From: Salvator merianae
Lineage: Eukaryota; Chordata; Lepidosauria; Squamata; Teiidae
Direction: 5' to 3'
DNA length: 64,000 bases
NCBI GenBank assembly: GCA_003586115.2
Contig: QVOM02000116.1
Coordinates: 36,976,372-37,040,371, forward strand
The notes beneath the pieces are model-generated. The model saw only the letters and a list, made by a program, of their open reading frames with translations, made no database searches and was not told where the DNA came from. Of the stretch, positions 34,901-46,970 are shown piece after piece (position 1 is the first letter of the stretch; each line of letters starts with the position of its first letter). A program made the position numbers and the translations under genes.

Positions 34901-35639
34901 TTGTCAAGAGGGGGCGTCATGCTCCACTTTTTCTGCCCGGAGGGGCACTTTGCCCTTATGAACAGGGTCCCCCTTCTTCACTTCATTGTGTCTAGGCACA
35001 TGCCACAAAGAGGCCAAAGGCACGGGAGTGAGCAGGAAAATCTGGCAAAGCTTTTAAAGTGTTCTGAAGCCGCCATGTGGGCAGGAAATCCCAGTGGTGG
35101 GATGAATTTACCTCCTCGGGAAGTGGCCTCTTCTTCCATACACACAGGTGTCTGCAAGGGACTTTTGCCCCTGCTGCCTACCAAGCACGGTCCAGATCAA
35201 AAAGACAGAAGAGATAGTGGACAGAAGAAGTCGCACAAGGCAGTCTCCTTCTACTCCAGCCAGGCAAATGTATCTGTTTTGAAATGTTGCAGTTTCAGGA
35301 AAGCCATCCACTGCAGGTCCCTCTTCCGCACTGCTCTGTAGATGCATCCCAGGTCACACAGCTGTATGTTTCATCCCTTATGGGGGCACAAGGATATAAG
35401 GCCTCTGGAATCATTTTCACCAAACGAAGGAGTTTCTGTGAGGAGGGACATATTGGCCTCTGCTTCTTCGTTTAGAAGGAAAATGGATAGATGTCCACAC
35501 TGCTAGCATGTCCTGCAGCACTTACCGCCATGGCCCACTATGAAAAGGGCAGCTCGTTCACGAAATAGAAATTGAACGGGGTGTTGACTAGACCACTCCT
35601 GCACCTTTTTTCTCTGGCCTTCGGCTGAGGGAACAGCAT

Positions 35640-35765
35640 ACCTTCCCCAAGCCGGCCCTGGGACTGCTTTAGCTAATCTGTTTTATCTGTTCTTATAATG
35701 ATTTTATTGTGACCCGCCCTGAGAACTTTGAGTGCAGGGTGGGACAGATATATGCATGAATGATG
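35640..35765 (+). repeat. LINE/SINE 3' tail
   Basis: Contains the squamate-type tail phrase TTTTATTGTGACCCGCCCTG followed by GGGTGGGACAGATATATG and an A/T-rich end, as in retroposed elements that use an L2/CR1-like 3' end. It lies in intron 1 of the PTCHD3-like gene (34819-36124), which otherwise holds nothing recognised. Confidence 0.5.
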
Positions 35766-36124
35766 AAGTCACTACTCTGGACGATCTGGAAACCAGGGGA
35801 GGGCAAGGGCTGCATCCGCCCTGAGCGAGAAGGGCCCCTGGTGAAGGCCTGACAGGCACAGCGGATATGCACCCCCCTCCTTCACCCCCCTCCAAGCAGG
35901 AGCAAGCACCCCCGAAGGCATCCCTTGCACAGTGAAGGAAGTACAGCTCCGGGGCACTTGCCACCCTCTCAGCTGTTCACGCCACCATTGTGTGGACGGG
36001 CAGCGGCAGCACAGGCAGCTTCCCTCACTCAGGCTTTGTAGGATTCCGATAAGCAGCACCCTGAAAACGGGCGACTTTCTCACCCCTTTCCTGTGCATCT
36101 TGTAGCAGTTTTTTTATCCGACAG

Positions 36125-36246
36125 GTGGCCTATTTTACCTCACTATCCAGACAGGAAGAGTTTGAAAAGAATGCCAGGCAAGTGGTCCCTTTGTTCTCTG
36201 TGGCGTATACCTTAACAATAACTTTTTCAATTACGTCGTGTGCAAG
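36125..36246 (+). CDS. PTCHD3: PTCHD3-like, coding exon 2
   Basis: 122 nt. Encodes VAYFTSLSRQEEFEKNARQV, then PLFSVAYTLTITFSITSCA. The acceptor is cgacag/GTG and the donor TGCAAG/gtaagt, leaving phase 2. The segment runs from the end of the first extracellular loop into transmembrane helix 2, the start of the sterol-sensing domain. It lacks an ATG, so it is not a standalone frame. The exon 1-2 join reads ...SSVR-VAYFTS..., as expected for the family. Confidence 0.88.
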
Positions 36247-36659
36247 GTAAGTGCTGGAAAAAATTGATTTTTGTAATTTGCGACTACTTTCCCTCATGAC
36301 CGTAATTACCGTAATATCACCTACAGTACTGTAAGGGTCAGAGCCGTATGCTTGTGCACGTCTGCTGCTGGCACTGCTGACCCTCATAGTACTGTACTTC
36401 AGCTGGAAGTCCTTTGCTCGCTGCAAACGATGGTTTGATCTATAACAATAGGATGAGCCAAGGACAGCGTCCATTCATGACTGCCTTCTTCTTCCGTTCT
36501 AAATCTGCAGGTTGTTGCTGGATTAAATAGTAAATCAATAACTGCTTACTCAGAGAATTGTTGGTCCTGATCCTGCAAAAATTAAGTTTTCTGAATTTGT
36601 GGCTCATCAGGACAGCTGTCCTCTCACAACCTTGAACCGAGGGGAATGTGGAGCTGTTC

Positions 36660-37015
36660 CAGGATAAAGAAGAAGAAGAAGAAGAAGAAGAAGAAGAAGA
36701 AGAAGAAGAAGAAGAACAACAACAACAACAACAACTTGGTTTTTATACCCCGCTTTTCTCGGCCGAAGCTGACTCAAAGCGGCTTACAAGGTTATTTTTT
36801 GCCTGAAGGCTTAACATCTATCTATCTTCCGCATCACACAATGTGATGCTCCCTATTCATCTACTTGCAATTACTTGCTTTCGAACAGCTAGGTTGGCTG
36901 GAGCTAGAGGCCAGTAGAGGGCGCTCATCCCCTCTACACGGCAGACAGGGGCCTTGAACTCCGATCCTTCTATAGAAAGATCAGTGCCTTAGCCTTCTGC
37001 GCCACCGTGCCATAA
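36660..37015 (-). mobile_element. tRNA-derived SINE with (TTG)n(TTC)n tail
   Basis: Read on the minus strand, it begins near 37015 with GGCACGGTGGCGCAGAAGG (A-box-like), followed by GGATCGGAGTTCAAGGCCCC (B-box-like). It ends with a 'GCCGCTTTGAGTCAGC...GGGTATAAAAACC' body typical of squamate SINE/LINE tails, then (TTG)n(TTC)n at 36735-36668. It is a SINE rather than a functional tRNA gene because it is about 350 bp and carries a LINE-like tail. Confidence 0.7.
36668..36735. repeat. (GAA)n(CAA)n microsatellite
   Basis: About 16 GAA units followed by about 7 CAA units, forming the tail of the adjacent SINE. Confidence 0.97.
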
Positions 37016-37479
37016 AGACTATGGCCCCATCCAGACAGGGGAAATCTAGCACCATTATGGCACCACTATTGTGGCAGATCCACCACAACTGTATCCCCCC
37101 TAAGTACATGATATCCTATTTGGGGAAAACCCAACTCTGATGGCAGGTTTTCCTGAAATAGTGCTATCGATTCCCTTCTAGACACAGCCACCATCGTTGT
37201 TCTGGGCACCACACACGCACTTGGGCCAAAAAAGACACCCGCGCATGCGTGGTGGTCATGATTGTGCACTTGCAGGTATTTCGACAATGCTGGGTATTTC
37301 TGGGACTGTATTGGGGCCACCACACATGCCCAGGGTGATGCCAATATACCCCAGGGATAGTCTACCAAAAATGCGCTATAGAGGTGAAGGGATTAAATTA
37401 TGACCAGGACATAAAATGAAGGAAATATATCAATATTAATTTGATTAATTACACAAATTACACAATTACACAAATATTG

Positions 37480-37920
37480 GGCCTGCTTTAGTAAAAGCAA
37501 ATGCTGTGTGAAGTTTTACTGTGTTTAAAAGATAAAAAGCAGTAGCAGATAAAACAACCTTCTCAGGGATTAAAGAATGTAAACTATCTGTTACTACAAA
37601 ATGTACCGGAATATGCTAATTTTCATGCTGCGTTGTTTTTAGTTTGACACTTAACCTAATAAAAAATGGAGGCTCAGTGTCTAGGTCACTCATGAATCTT
37701 AGATAAGACAGGAACTTATATCTTTTTTTCTGGATGTTTGGAAGGTTACTTTTGATTGGATGGAGAACAAAGAGTGTATAAAAGCAACCACAATTTATCA
37801 GTAAACCACCACACTTATCTCTGTGAGAGGAGTGTTGGTCCTTTTTGGCCAAAAAGTACTTTGTCTGTGTCTTTATTTCTGAAGTTTCTTTTCTGTGAGA
37901 TTTAGAGTTTCTTTCTACAG
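37480..37920 (+). mobile_element. Possible solo LTR of an endogenous retroelement
   Basis: A TATA-type GTATAAAAG at about 37775 is followed by a TATTTCTGAAG-containing stretch, and the segment could start TG and end CA. Target duplication and internal coding sequence were not found. This is a weak call from layout only. Confidence 0.25.
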
Positions 37921-37934
37921 CTCCGTGTTTACCT

Positions 37935-38250
37935 GGGCTTTGGGAATTGGCAACAGAGGCATTTCAGAAAATCCAGCTCTGATGCCAAGTTTTCCGGCAT
38001 GCAGGATTGCTTACCTTCTCTGTTGTTTCTTTTCGGCATCACTGCTCTTGCAAAGGACCCGTAGGCAGGAAGTGTTTGAAAAAAACAAAGCGAAGTGGGC
38101 AGGTACTTCCTATCATAGGGGTACTTTTGCAAGAGCACAATTCCACGAAGGATGGACAGATGAAGTAAGAGCCAGGTTTGCCCAGGGATTGCCTCCTGCC
38201 TCTGGGATCTAAACAAAACCCCGCAATTTCCTCTCACTGTCTGGAGGCAC
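37935..38250. mobile_element. Hairpin MITE copy in PTCHD3-like intron 2
   Basis: An imperfect stem is formed by GCTCTTGCAAAGGACCCGTA (about 38044) and TAGGGGTACTTTTGCAAGAGC (about 38116-38136) around a short A-rich loop. Layout matches the copies at 20.8-21.2 kb and 48.45-48.89 kb. Confidence 0.6.
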
Positions 38251-38374
38251 TTTAGTCTTCAGTAATATCTTTTGTATTACTTCTAATAGTTCTGTGTGCA
38301 GCTTATAACCCAGCATTCTTGTACTGTACTATAATAGTGTAATGTCGATCAAGTGGTAACTACATATACCATGA

Positions 38375-38599
<225 letters not shown>

Positions 38600-38762
38600 T
38601 AGGGTGATTCTGCACTGGCCAGTATACCAGCCCAGCAAGTGTCCTAGGAGCCTCCCTTTTGCACACTGGTATGATCTAAGGAGGCCTCACCCCCAGGGAG
38701 AAGCCGAAGAGGGCGGGGCCTCCCTCAGACACACACACCCCCAGCATGCAGAAGGAGAGCTC

Positions 38763-39520
38763 CTACAGTCGTGGCCAAAAGTTTTGAGACTGACACCAGT
38801 TTTGGTTTTCACGAAGTTTGCTGCTTCAGTGGTTGGAGATCTTTGTCAGACGTTTCTATGGTATACTGAAGTGCAATTATAAGCATTTCATAAGCACTGT
38901 AACATTTATTGACAAATACACAAACTTTATGCAAAGACTCAGTATTTACAGTGTTGACCCTTCTATTTCAAGGCTTCTGGAATTTGCCCTGGCATGCTCG
39001 ATATCAGCTTCTGGGCCAAATCCTTACTGATGGCAATCCATTCTTGCGTAATCAGTGCTCAGAGTTTAGTACAAGTTCTGCGTTTGTGTGTGTCCACCTG
39101 CTTTTTGAGGATTGACCACAGATCCTCAATGGGATTGAGATTGGGGAGTTCCCTGGCCATGGACTCAAAATTTCACTGTTGTGTTCACTGAGCCACTTAG
39201 TTATTACTTTTGCCTTGTGGCATGGTGCTTCATCATGCTGGAACAAGCATTGTCCATCACTAAGTTGCTCCTGGATCGTTGGGTGAAGTTGCTCTTGGAG
39301 AGTGTTTTGATACTATTCTTTATTCATGGCAGTGTTTGTACGCAAAATAGTGAGTGAGCCCACTCCATTGGATGAGAAGCAAGCCCACAGATGAGTGGTC
39401 TCAGGATGCTTTACTGTTGGCATGACATATGACTCATGTTAGTGCTCACCTTTTCTTCTCCGGACAATCATTTTTCCAGATGACTCAAACAGTCTGAAGA
39501 GGGCAAACAACTTTACCCCA
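38763..39520 (-). mobile_element. Tc1-like DNA transposon remnant
   Basis: The plus-strand left end reads CAGTCGTGGCCAAAAGTTTT, a familiar vertebrate Tc1-like terminus. The minus strand encodes FQHDEAPCHKAKVITKWLSE followed by ILSPWPGNSPI, the DDE-region signature of Tc1 transposases. The frame is interrupted and the other terminus is missing, so it is inactive and truncated. Confidence 0.88.
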
Positions 39521-39924
39521 GTGCTCTGCATTTCATTAACTCTGCCTCTTTCTACACTGCACATTAATCCAGATTATATCCTGGAATAGCGACAAGCCCA
39601 CTGTCTTTCATGAGCTGAACGGTCCACCACAGCTGCCAGCATGGTTTCCCTGGATATTTTCCTCTTTATTTATTTATAAACCACACACAATTTCTAAGTG
39701 CTGTGCCGAACTTTGAAAAGCCACACATTCCCTGTCTAAGACATACGCTATAAGGAGAGAAGATGCCTTAGGAGGGAAGGTTCGCTGAGATGCCGCATTC
39801 CTTGTGCTAGCAGCATTCCTGTCGGGTTTGCTCCTGTTTGGACTTGTCTTTAATAAGGGTTAGAGCTCTCCCAAGGGCATTCCGATAGTGCTTTTGATCT
39901 CCTCTGGCCATGTATTTTGTTCAG

Positions 39925-40315
39925 AAGGAGGAGCCCTGCTGGATCAGTCTACAGCGCTTCTAGTCCAGTGTGCTGTCTCACATAGTGGTTCACCAATTGC
40001 TTCATGGCATTCTCAAGCAGCAGACAGAGGCGAAACCTTTGCCTGCTCTTCACTCCCTGCCAACGGCCTGTAGAGACATCCTTCCTGTCTCCCCAACTTG
40101 GAAGCAGTATTTAGGCATCAATTCTAGTATCATTGCTACACCTGTCCTGCATGAATTTGTCTAAACATTCCTTAAAGCTATCCAGAGGTGTTCGCTGTCA
40201 CCACCTCTTCTGATAGTAAATTCCATACACCTTGTCTGTCCTAACTCTCCTGCCCATCAGCTGCATAGAGTGCCCCCTTGGTTCTAGTGCAGTGTGATAG
40301 AGAAAAGAATGTTCT
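39925..40315 (-). mobile_element. CR1-like LINE 3' region
   Basis: Contains the recurrent GAGCCCTGCTGGATCAG...TAGTCCAG...CTGTCTCACA phrase that also forms the 3' end of the CR1 copy at 62567-63765. It continues with a TCTGATAGTAAATTCCATA/TTGTCTGTCC segment. No coding. Confidence 0.65.
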
Positions 40316-40384
40316 ATTGTTCTTCTTCTGCTTCCTGCGATAGCCCCACCTGCCACCCCAAATCCCGCTTTCTTCCATATTGAC

Positions 40385-40545
40385 CTGCCTGTGCCTTAGG
40401 ATCTGTAGGGGAGGGGCTTCCTGGTTGTATCACCATCCTTAGTAGCAAAAGGAGTGGGCACCCGGGATAGGGCCTTCTCAGTGATGGCTCCCAGACTATG
40501 GAATAGTCTCCCCCCTGAGCTGTGTCATGCACCTTCACTTAAATT
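40385..40545 (+). mobile_element. LINE ORF2 C-terminal fragment
   Basis: The plus strand near 40465-40520 translates as RAFSVMAPRLWNSLPPEL with one interruption, the C-terminal motif of L2-like ORF2 proteins. Short and degraded. Confidence 0.6.
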
Positions 40546-43500
40546 GGTTTAATCAGCAGACAAAAATGGAGGAAGCCTTTGATTTCTTTTTGGCAGTGCC
40601 TAATGGGGGATAAAGGAGGAGAAAGGACCGCAGATTGGCAATATAAAATGGAGGACGGCTTTCTTTTCTCTTGGCAGTGGTGTAATGGGGGATAACAGAG
40701 GTGGAACGAAGTACTGTGCTTCTTGCCTACCCACAAAGACTATCATTGGATGGCAGGAAATGGGGAGCCCTTCCTCTGCACGCCTCTGCCAAAAGTACAG
40801 TCCCTTCTAAATAGTCTACTTCCGCGTTCTCACACTGCAAATTAAAGCGGCCTAATGATTTGGAACAGCTTGAGAACTTATTAAATCTGAATGCAAAGTA
40901 GTCTGGATTTTGTCAACAAAAATTATTGAAAGGCAAGATCATGTCAGGCCTGCAGGAACTGAAGATGGCCTGTAAACTGATTAAATGCCGTGTCGGAATG
41001 TGCCCTTAGTGTGGTGTGCAGAGCTCCACCTGTGTATAAGCTGAGTGGCTATTGCACCTTTGGGCAATGCAGATTCCCTCTAGGTTGCTTGCTGGAACCA
41101 AGGTAGTAGAGTAGTAAACAGAGCCGAAAGCTGATCATCTGGGCAAAATTGCCTGTCATTCTGATTACACTGGAGTTGACCACCATCCCAACAATGGCAT
41201 TTCTGCATCTTTCACACCTGGACTGGGTTAGCAATACGGCCAGTCAAAGTGACATAAAAGTGTCTCAATCACATATTTTATATATATTTGATATCTTTTA
41301 GTTTTTAAAAGAGTGCACCAGATCCAGCCAGCCTGCAGTGAAAGCAAGGCTCTTCAGCTCTGATTACCTTGCTTGATTAATTTATGCAAATGTGTTATGT
41401 CTCTGCTTGCAGGTAGATGGGAGGAGAGAAATGGAGCAGCAGGATAAGTTTCACAGTTTGCCTTTTACACAGAGGCTTGAGTTATAGTCTGTCAGGCCAC
41501 AAGGTTCCAGTACATTCTGGTCCAATCATTGTGTTTGCCACTTAGAAAGCCAATTCATACCTTTGCCAAATGCATATGCTTATCTCCTTGCACAAGGCCG
41601 TCATGCCCCATGCACTCAGATACACTCAAATCCATGCTATAATGAGCAGAAAGAGTAACAAACCCCTTTTGTGGAAGTGAATTCCTAAGTTTCACGATGT
41701 GCTGTGCGGGGAAAGAAGTTTCCTTTTGTCTGTCCTGACACTTCCAAGAAAAGATTCCCAAGTAGATCCTCATACAAGTGCGTCTACAGAGCAAGAGTAA
41801 AGAACTGTGATGCTCGATACGTTATTGGGTTTCACACGGCACAGTGTGAGGAAATGAAACAAACCCCTTCCTCCTCACCAGAGGTAGCCAGCCCATACGA
41901 TGGAGGTGGATAATGCCCCCCACACCTGGCATCTCATGAAGTTTCTTTATTTAAAAAGCCAAGAATGGCACAGCAATAAAACATTATCAGGCGTATTAAA
42001 ACAAAATAATAAATACATTAAAATATTGTTAAAACACCTTTCCTGGCCTTGTCAGCAGGGCTGCTGAAATGGGTCTCCCTATTAAACTGGCCTAGAGAGG
42101 CATGTGCCCTTTTGTACATCTCCTGGGCCAGTCTACTTGTGAGTGGGACAGCAGAAGATATTTTTGGACAGGCTGGTCTTCAGATGGAACTTGCTAGTAG
42201 GGGAGCAGAATAGAATGCAGAATAGAGATACCCAGAAGTGAGCTGAGATGCCTGTAAGTGTGGAAAGGTCCCCAAACCTGATCAGTGCACCGCAGTGTAA
42301 AAATAGAGACAGGTACCCTAGGGTATGATTTTATAGTCAGGGAACCACTTTTGAAAATATTCTATCCTTAGCTGCCACTCACCTGGCAGCACATGGGGGT
42401 GCACAGAGAACGGCCTCAGAATCTCATCTCCGATCCTGGACTGAATTGTATGTGAAGATGTGTTCCGACAGGTAGTATAGTCCCAAACTATGACTGTGAT
42501 CAGACACACGGAAAGGGACGCCTTCTGGTCGAATTTGGGGCAGGGATGGCAAACATTTTACCTCAGCATGCGCCTTACCTCACCTCAAAGTCTTGGAAGG
42601 GCCATCTCTTCTTCAGATGGAAAATTTTAAGGCTGACAGTGACTCATTCTTCAAGTTGCATTAGGAGGGGACAGAGAAGGAAATCTAGACACTTGCAGTA
42701 TGGGGTCAAATGCTGTCTGCCAGCAACCAGACACGGCCCCTATCAGTGGGGAGAATGTATTGCTAGGGTGGTGTTGCCAGGCTTGGATGCAAAGGAACGA
42801 AGTAGGAGTTTGAATGCCTGTTTTTTGTTTTCATCTTCAGAAGGGGTGCACTTTTAAAAGGAGCGTTTGAAAAAAATTCCCATTTGTTCACACCCTGTGT
42901 ATGTCGTGGGCAGCTCTGAGGATGGCGATGGGGAAGAGACCTTGCCCATGACCCCTTCAGTCAAACTACCCAGGCAGCTGGTACTCAGACCTAGTCAGAC
43001 AGCTGAAGAAGAAACCGATCCCAGTCAATACCCCAGCCAATACTTCTGCTTACACCTCAGCAGGTAGAGGAGGATGAGGAAGTGGAAAGTACTGCAGTTG
43101 CTGAAAGATGAATGCTGCACATTTTAGAACAGAGGGTTGCAAACAAAAGAAAGTAGAGGCATAGCTGTATAGGGAAACTTGTATTTTACTGGGCCTTAAT
43201 CTACTGCGGCTAGCAATTTTTGAAAGCAGTTTAAGCCTCTGCATTTTTTGCTTCCTGAATCCTGAACCTTCGTGCTGCATTCCTGGCCTGACTTGGAACG
43301 GACTTGGATAAAAAATTTGGATCATGATACTTGCTATCTCCAACCCTGCTGTATTTTTGAAAAGCTGACCTTCGCTGTAGCCTGCCAAGCTGCTGCCTCT
43401 GGGAGGGCTCATTTCAGTGGTACACCACTTCTGCCTGTGCTTCCTGGAGCACCACTGAAAATAGTGCCCCACGGTCTGCACATCTTTCGTGATCAGGTAT

Positions 43501-45440
43501 ACCAAGAAAGGTCCATTTGTATGTTTTTGAAAATGTCTACAGGTGGACCAGGACAGCGTGCCATTTTGACACCATATCACAGTCCACAGTCTAATCCAAA
43601 GCAGACAGGCCATACCAAACGGAGGCAGGGGGTGTGCTGGTCTGCACTAGCTTGTGGACAGCAGACCCCTAGACTGTTCCAGCTACCCCTTGGTCTGGTA
43701 CACCAAGGAGTGCAGAAAAGGCCATGGTGACTCACCTGCTATTGGGCCTACTTATTCTGACCCCTGGTCCAATTTTCTCTGAGTTGTCTTGCCCTATGCC
43801 ACTCAATCCCATTGGGCACCAGGTACCCATTAAAGTCATTCCATTGCAAAGAGGAACAGGGTTTGTTCTATAAGGGACAAATAGGGCCAGCATCTTACCA
43901 CACCAGCAGCTCAGAGCTTGAATCCTCTTTCCCTTTCTTTTTCATGTGTTTCACTGCAAGTTTGGCTAATGTGTGTATAAATACATCTTGCTCAGTGGGA
44001 TTAGTTTTCACGTGGAATTTGTTATGTAGGATCTTACCTATCCTTAGCTGATCCTATTCTGACTATTGATAACACTTCTTTTCTGACCAATTTCAAGGAG
44101 CATCAACCACCAACACTTTCATGGTCCTAATGATGTGATTCTCAAGGTGCTATGAGCCCTTGAGCCAAAGCCAGTCTTTTGGTTTGGACTCTGGTTAATA
44201 GGAGCTTGAGGATGAGGACAACTTCAGTCATAACTCTAATAGGGAAGAAATTATTAGCCTTTCTCTTTCTCATATCATTGAGCACCTGTAAAACCAACAT
44301 GTAGACACACACATATGGTTTAGGTATTAGTTAAAAGTGTGAAAGAGAGTGGAAGGAAATAAAAACGAAAGAGAAAGAGTTTGAGAGGGGATGGAACAAA
44401 TGGGTCCAGAGAAATTAGCTGGATTTGCTGGGGGGTGATGAATGAATGGTGACAAATGGAATCAGAGGCTGCAGTCACATCTTAGTTTTAATCCTTCTTC
44501 AGGGCATCCTCTGTTCTGAGAGATCACACACAAAAATGCATTTCCATTTCTTCTCTGGATTATACCCCCCACGATTGGGACCATCCTGTATATGGATAAT
44601 CCCAGCACTGAGACTGTTTCAGTTAATTAGTTCATTTAAATTTGACAGGTGTGATCATGTAAAGGGACTATTTGGGATGGCATCCAGATTATCATGGGTG
44701 GGCAATGGGAGGATTTCCCTCTCGGCCAATGCCTGATTTCATGGGGGTCCTTGACAGGTGCTGACAATATGATTTTGGGGGTGGGGTAGAATAAGACTTC
44801 ACTCGCAGCATAGACAGGCATCAAGCAGGCTTCTTTTCACTTGAAAAGCAGTGAAAAAAGCAGAAGTGTATAATTTTGCACCACTGTTCTTCCTCACCTA
44901 AGATGGACTATTTTGTATTGCTGTGAGTGTGCCTGAGAAAGAATAGGAGCCAGTGAGGGCAGAATAAAGAGGGGAAAGGGCAGTAAAAAGAGAGAAAAGA
45001 GGTGTTTCTGGACAATTTTTGAGCTGTTCCTGTTGAAAGCTAGAATAAAGCCACTGGTCACTTTCCCATCATGCAGAAGGGAGGTTCCTAGTATACTTGC
45101 TGCTCCTATATACCGGGCATTGCAGAATCACCCTTATTCAACTTTCATTAGGCCTCCTTGATCTGTGAATGTTGACTACAGTTCTAACATCATCAACAAA
45201 CCACATGCTGTCTGTTTGCCAATTAGGCACTATAGCTGGTATAACCAGACAATCTAGTCTGAGTCTTTCCTGACAGCTAAGGAAATCATAGGTAAACACA
45301 GTTTGGCATAGCGATTCCCTGCTTATAATGGATTCTAAAAGAGCATATGGGAACTAAGAAATCCATGTTCAGGTATGTCTTACTGAGACAGAAATATTTA
45401 TTATAAGACAAACATTAAAACAAGTGTGATTTTCTGTTCA
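40546..45440. other. Intergenic stretch, no gene recognised
   Basis: No frame with family similarity or paired splice sites. Positions 41243-41283 share a sequence with 13-55 in inverted orientation, which marks a dispersed repeat. A half-copy of the 'gattctgcactgg' MITE family occurs near 45046-45135. Confidence 0.5.
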
Positions 45441-45441
45441 T

Positions 45442-45444
<3 letters not shown>

Positions 45445-45507
<63 letters not shown>

Positions 45508-45508
45508 C
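45445..45508. repeat. (TC)n(TTTC)n microsatellite
   Basis: About 23 TC units followed by TTTC units. Confidence 0.97.
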
Positions 45509-45511
45509 TCT

Positions 45512-45638
45512 GAGTGATTCTGCACTAGCTAGTGTACAAGATCATCAAGCATACTAGGAATCTCCCTTTCAGTGTGTGGAAGGGAGACTTCTAGTACCCT
45601 TGCTGATCTGACATATCAGCCATTGCAGAATCAGCCTC
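45512..45638. mobile_element. Short MITE, 'GATTCTGCACT' family
   Basis: The left end GAGTGATTCTGCACTAGC pairs with the right end CATTGCAGAATCAGCCTC. The interior is itself palindromic (CTAGGAATCTCCCTTTC / GAAGGGAGACTTCTAG). It abuts the microsatellite. Confidence 0.75.
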
Positions 45639-46345
45639 TCCCTCTGTGTGTCTATTATTCTATCCATCCATCTATATCTGTTTGGTATATTTTAATGATA
45701 TAGATATACTATAATTTTATTATGAATTGCCTAAGTAATGCGTTACTTCTCACTTTATGCCCTTTTCTGTTTGTTTGAATGTATTCAAATAGGGATGAGT
45801 GAGTACTTTACTGAAACTAAGAAATGGTTAATTTTCTGTATCAGATGTTTTGCAATAGCGAGAAATCTGCAAATGAACAAGGAAAACATACTGGCTGGTA
45901 ATTACTTGGCAACCTGATGAGAGAGTGACGATTAGGAAAATCTATACATTTATTATTTGTTGGTTTTGTGAGTTCATTTTAAATGTGTTTTTATATTGAT
46001 TTTATTGTATTCCACCCGGAAACCTCTGGGAATAGTTCTAGGTAAAAGTACAAACAAACAAATAAAGGGTGTTGGACTTTTGTGCAGTTAAGCGATGATT
46101 AAACTTAATAAAGTCACAGGCTATATTAAGTTGTATGTAATTTAAGGCAGATTGATTTACATCAGGAACGTGGATACGCTGGTTTTGGAAAGAGACCTAT
46201 GATATACATTCATATAAAATGGTTCAGTCTTAGACTGTACATTAGAAATTCTTAGGTAATAGAAAGTCAATAGACCTTAGTGCCTGGAGGTCCTAGTAGG
46301 ATCTAGGAGTCTCTGGGTGACCCAGAGTCAGTTACTGCCTCTCAG

Positions 46346-46718
46346 GGCCTTTCTGCACTTTCAATCTTGGAATGTTCGCAAGCAAACATTTCTAGCTGGA
46401 AGAGACCTTGCAGTGCAGCAGCCATTCACGCTGTGAGGGCTGGGACATTCCGGCAATGGAAACATCCGGTCACTGCCATGGCAACCAGGGACATGGCACG
46501 ACTGCGCAGCATTCACATCTGGAAGAAGATGCAAACACTGCATACCGGGAGCAGTCCAGTGCTCTCAATACAGCTGTGGAGCATGATTTTGTGCTTCATA
46601 GCTAGTAGCAATCGGGAGTGACTGTAGCCCACTCCCAGTCGCAAGGGCCTCCACAAAGTGCGGACGTACTTCACTAGTCAGTGTCTGCATACTCACTGGT
46701 AAAAAGTGGAAACAGGTC
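46346..46718. mobile_element. MITE of the 'TCTGCACTTTC' type
   Basis: The left end GGGCCTTTCTGCACTTTCAA and the right end AAAAGTGGAAACAGGTCCT resemble the termini of the elements at 13.9-15.6 kb. No coding. Confidence 0.5.
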
Positions 46719-46813
46719 CTCAGACTAACATGCTTCACAGGGCTGTTGCGAGTAAAAAATGGAGGGGAGGAGAACATTACACGCCATTCACCTGTCCAGA
46801 AGGCAGAACATAT

Positions 46814-46970
46814 GGGCGATTCTGCACTGGCTGGTCGACCGGACTAGCAAGTGTACTAGGAGCCTCCCTTCTGTCCCGTGGTGCCTCCCTTAGACCATAC
46901 CAATGTGCGGAACGGGGGGTGTCCCAGTATGCTTGCTGATGCTGTACACCGGCCAATGAAGAATCACCCC
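46814..46970. mobile_element. Short MITE, 'GATTCTGCACT' family
   Basis: The left end GGGCGATTCTGCACTGGC pairs with the right end GGCCAATGAAGAATCACCCC. The interior has the GCAAGTGTACTAGGAGCCTC phrase also seen at 38635, 45080 and 54110, so this is a multi-copy family. Confidence 0.75.
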
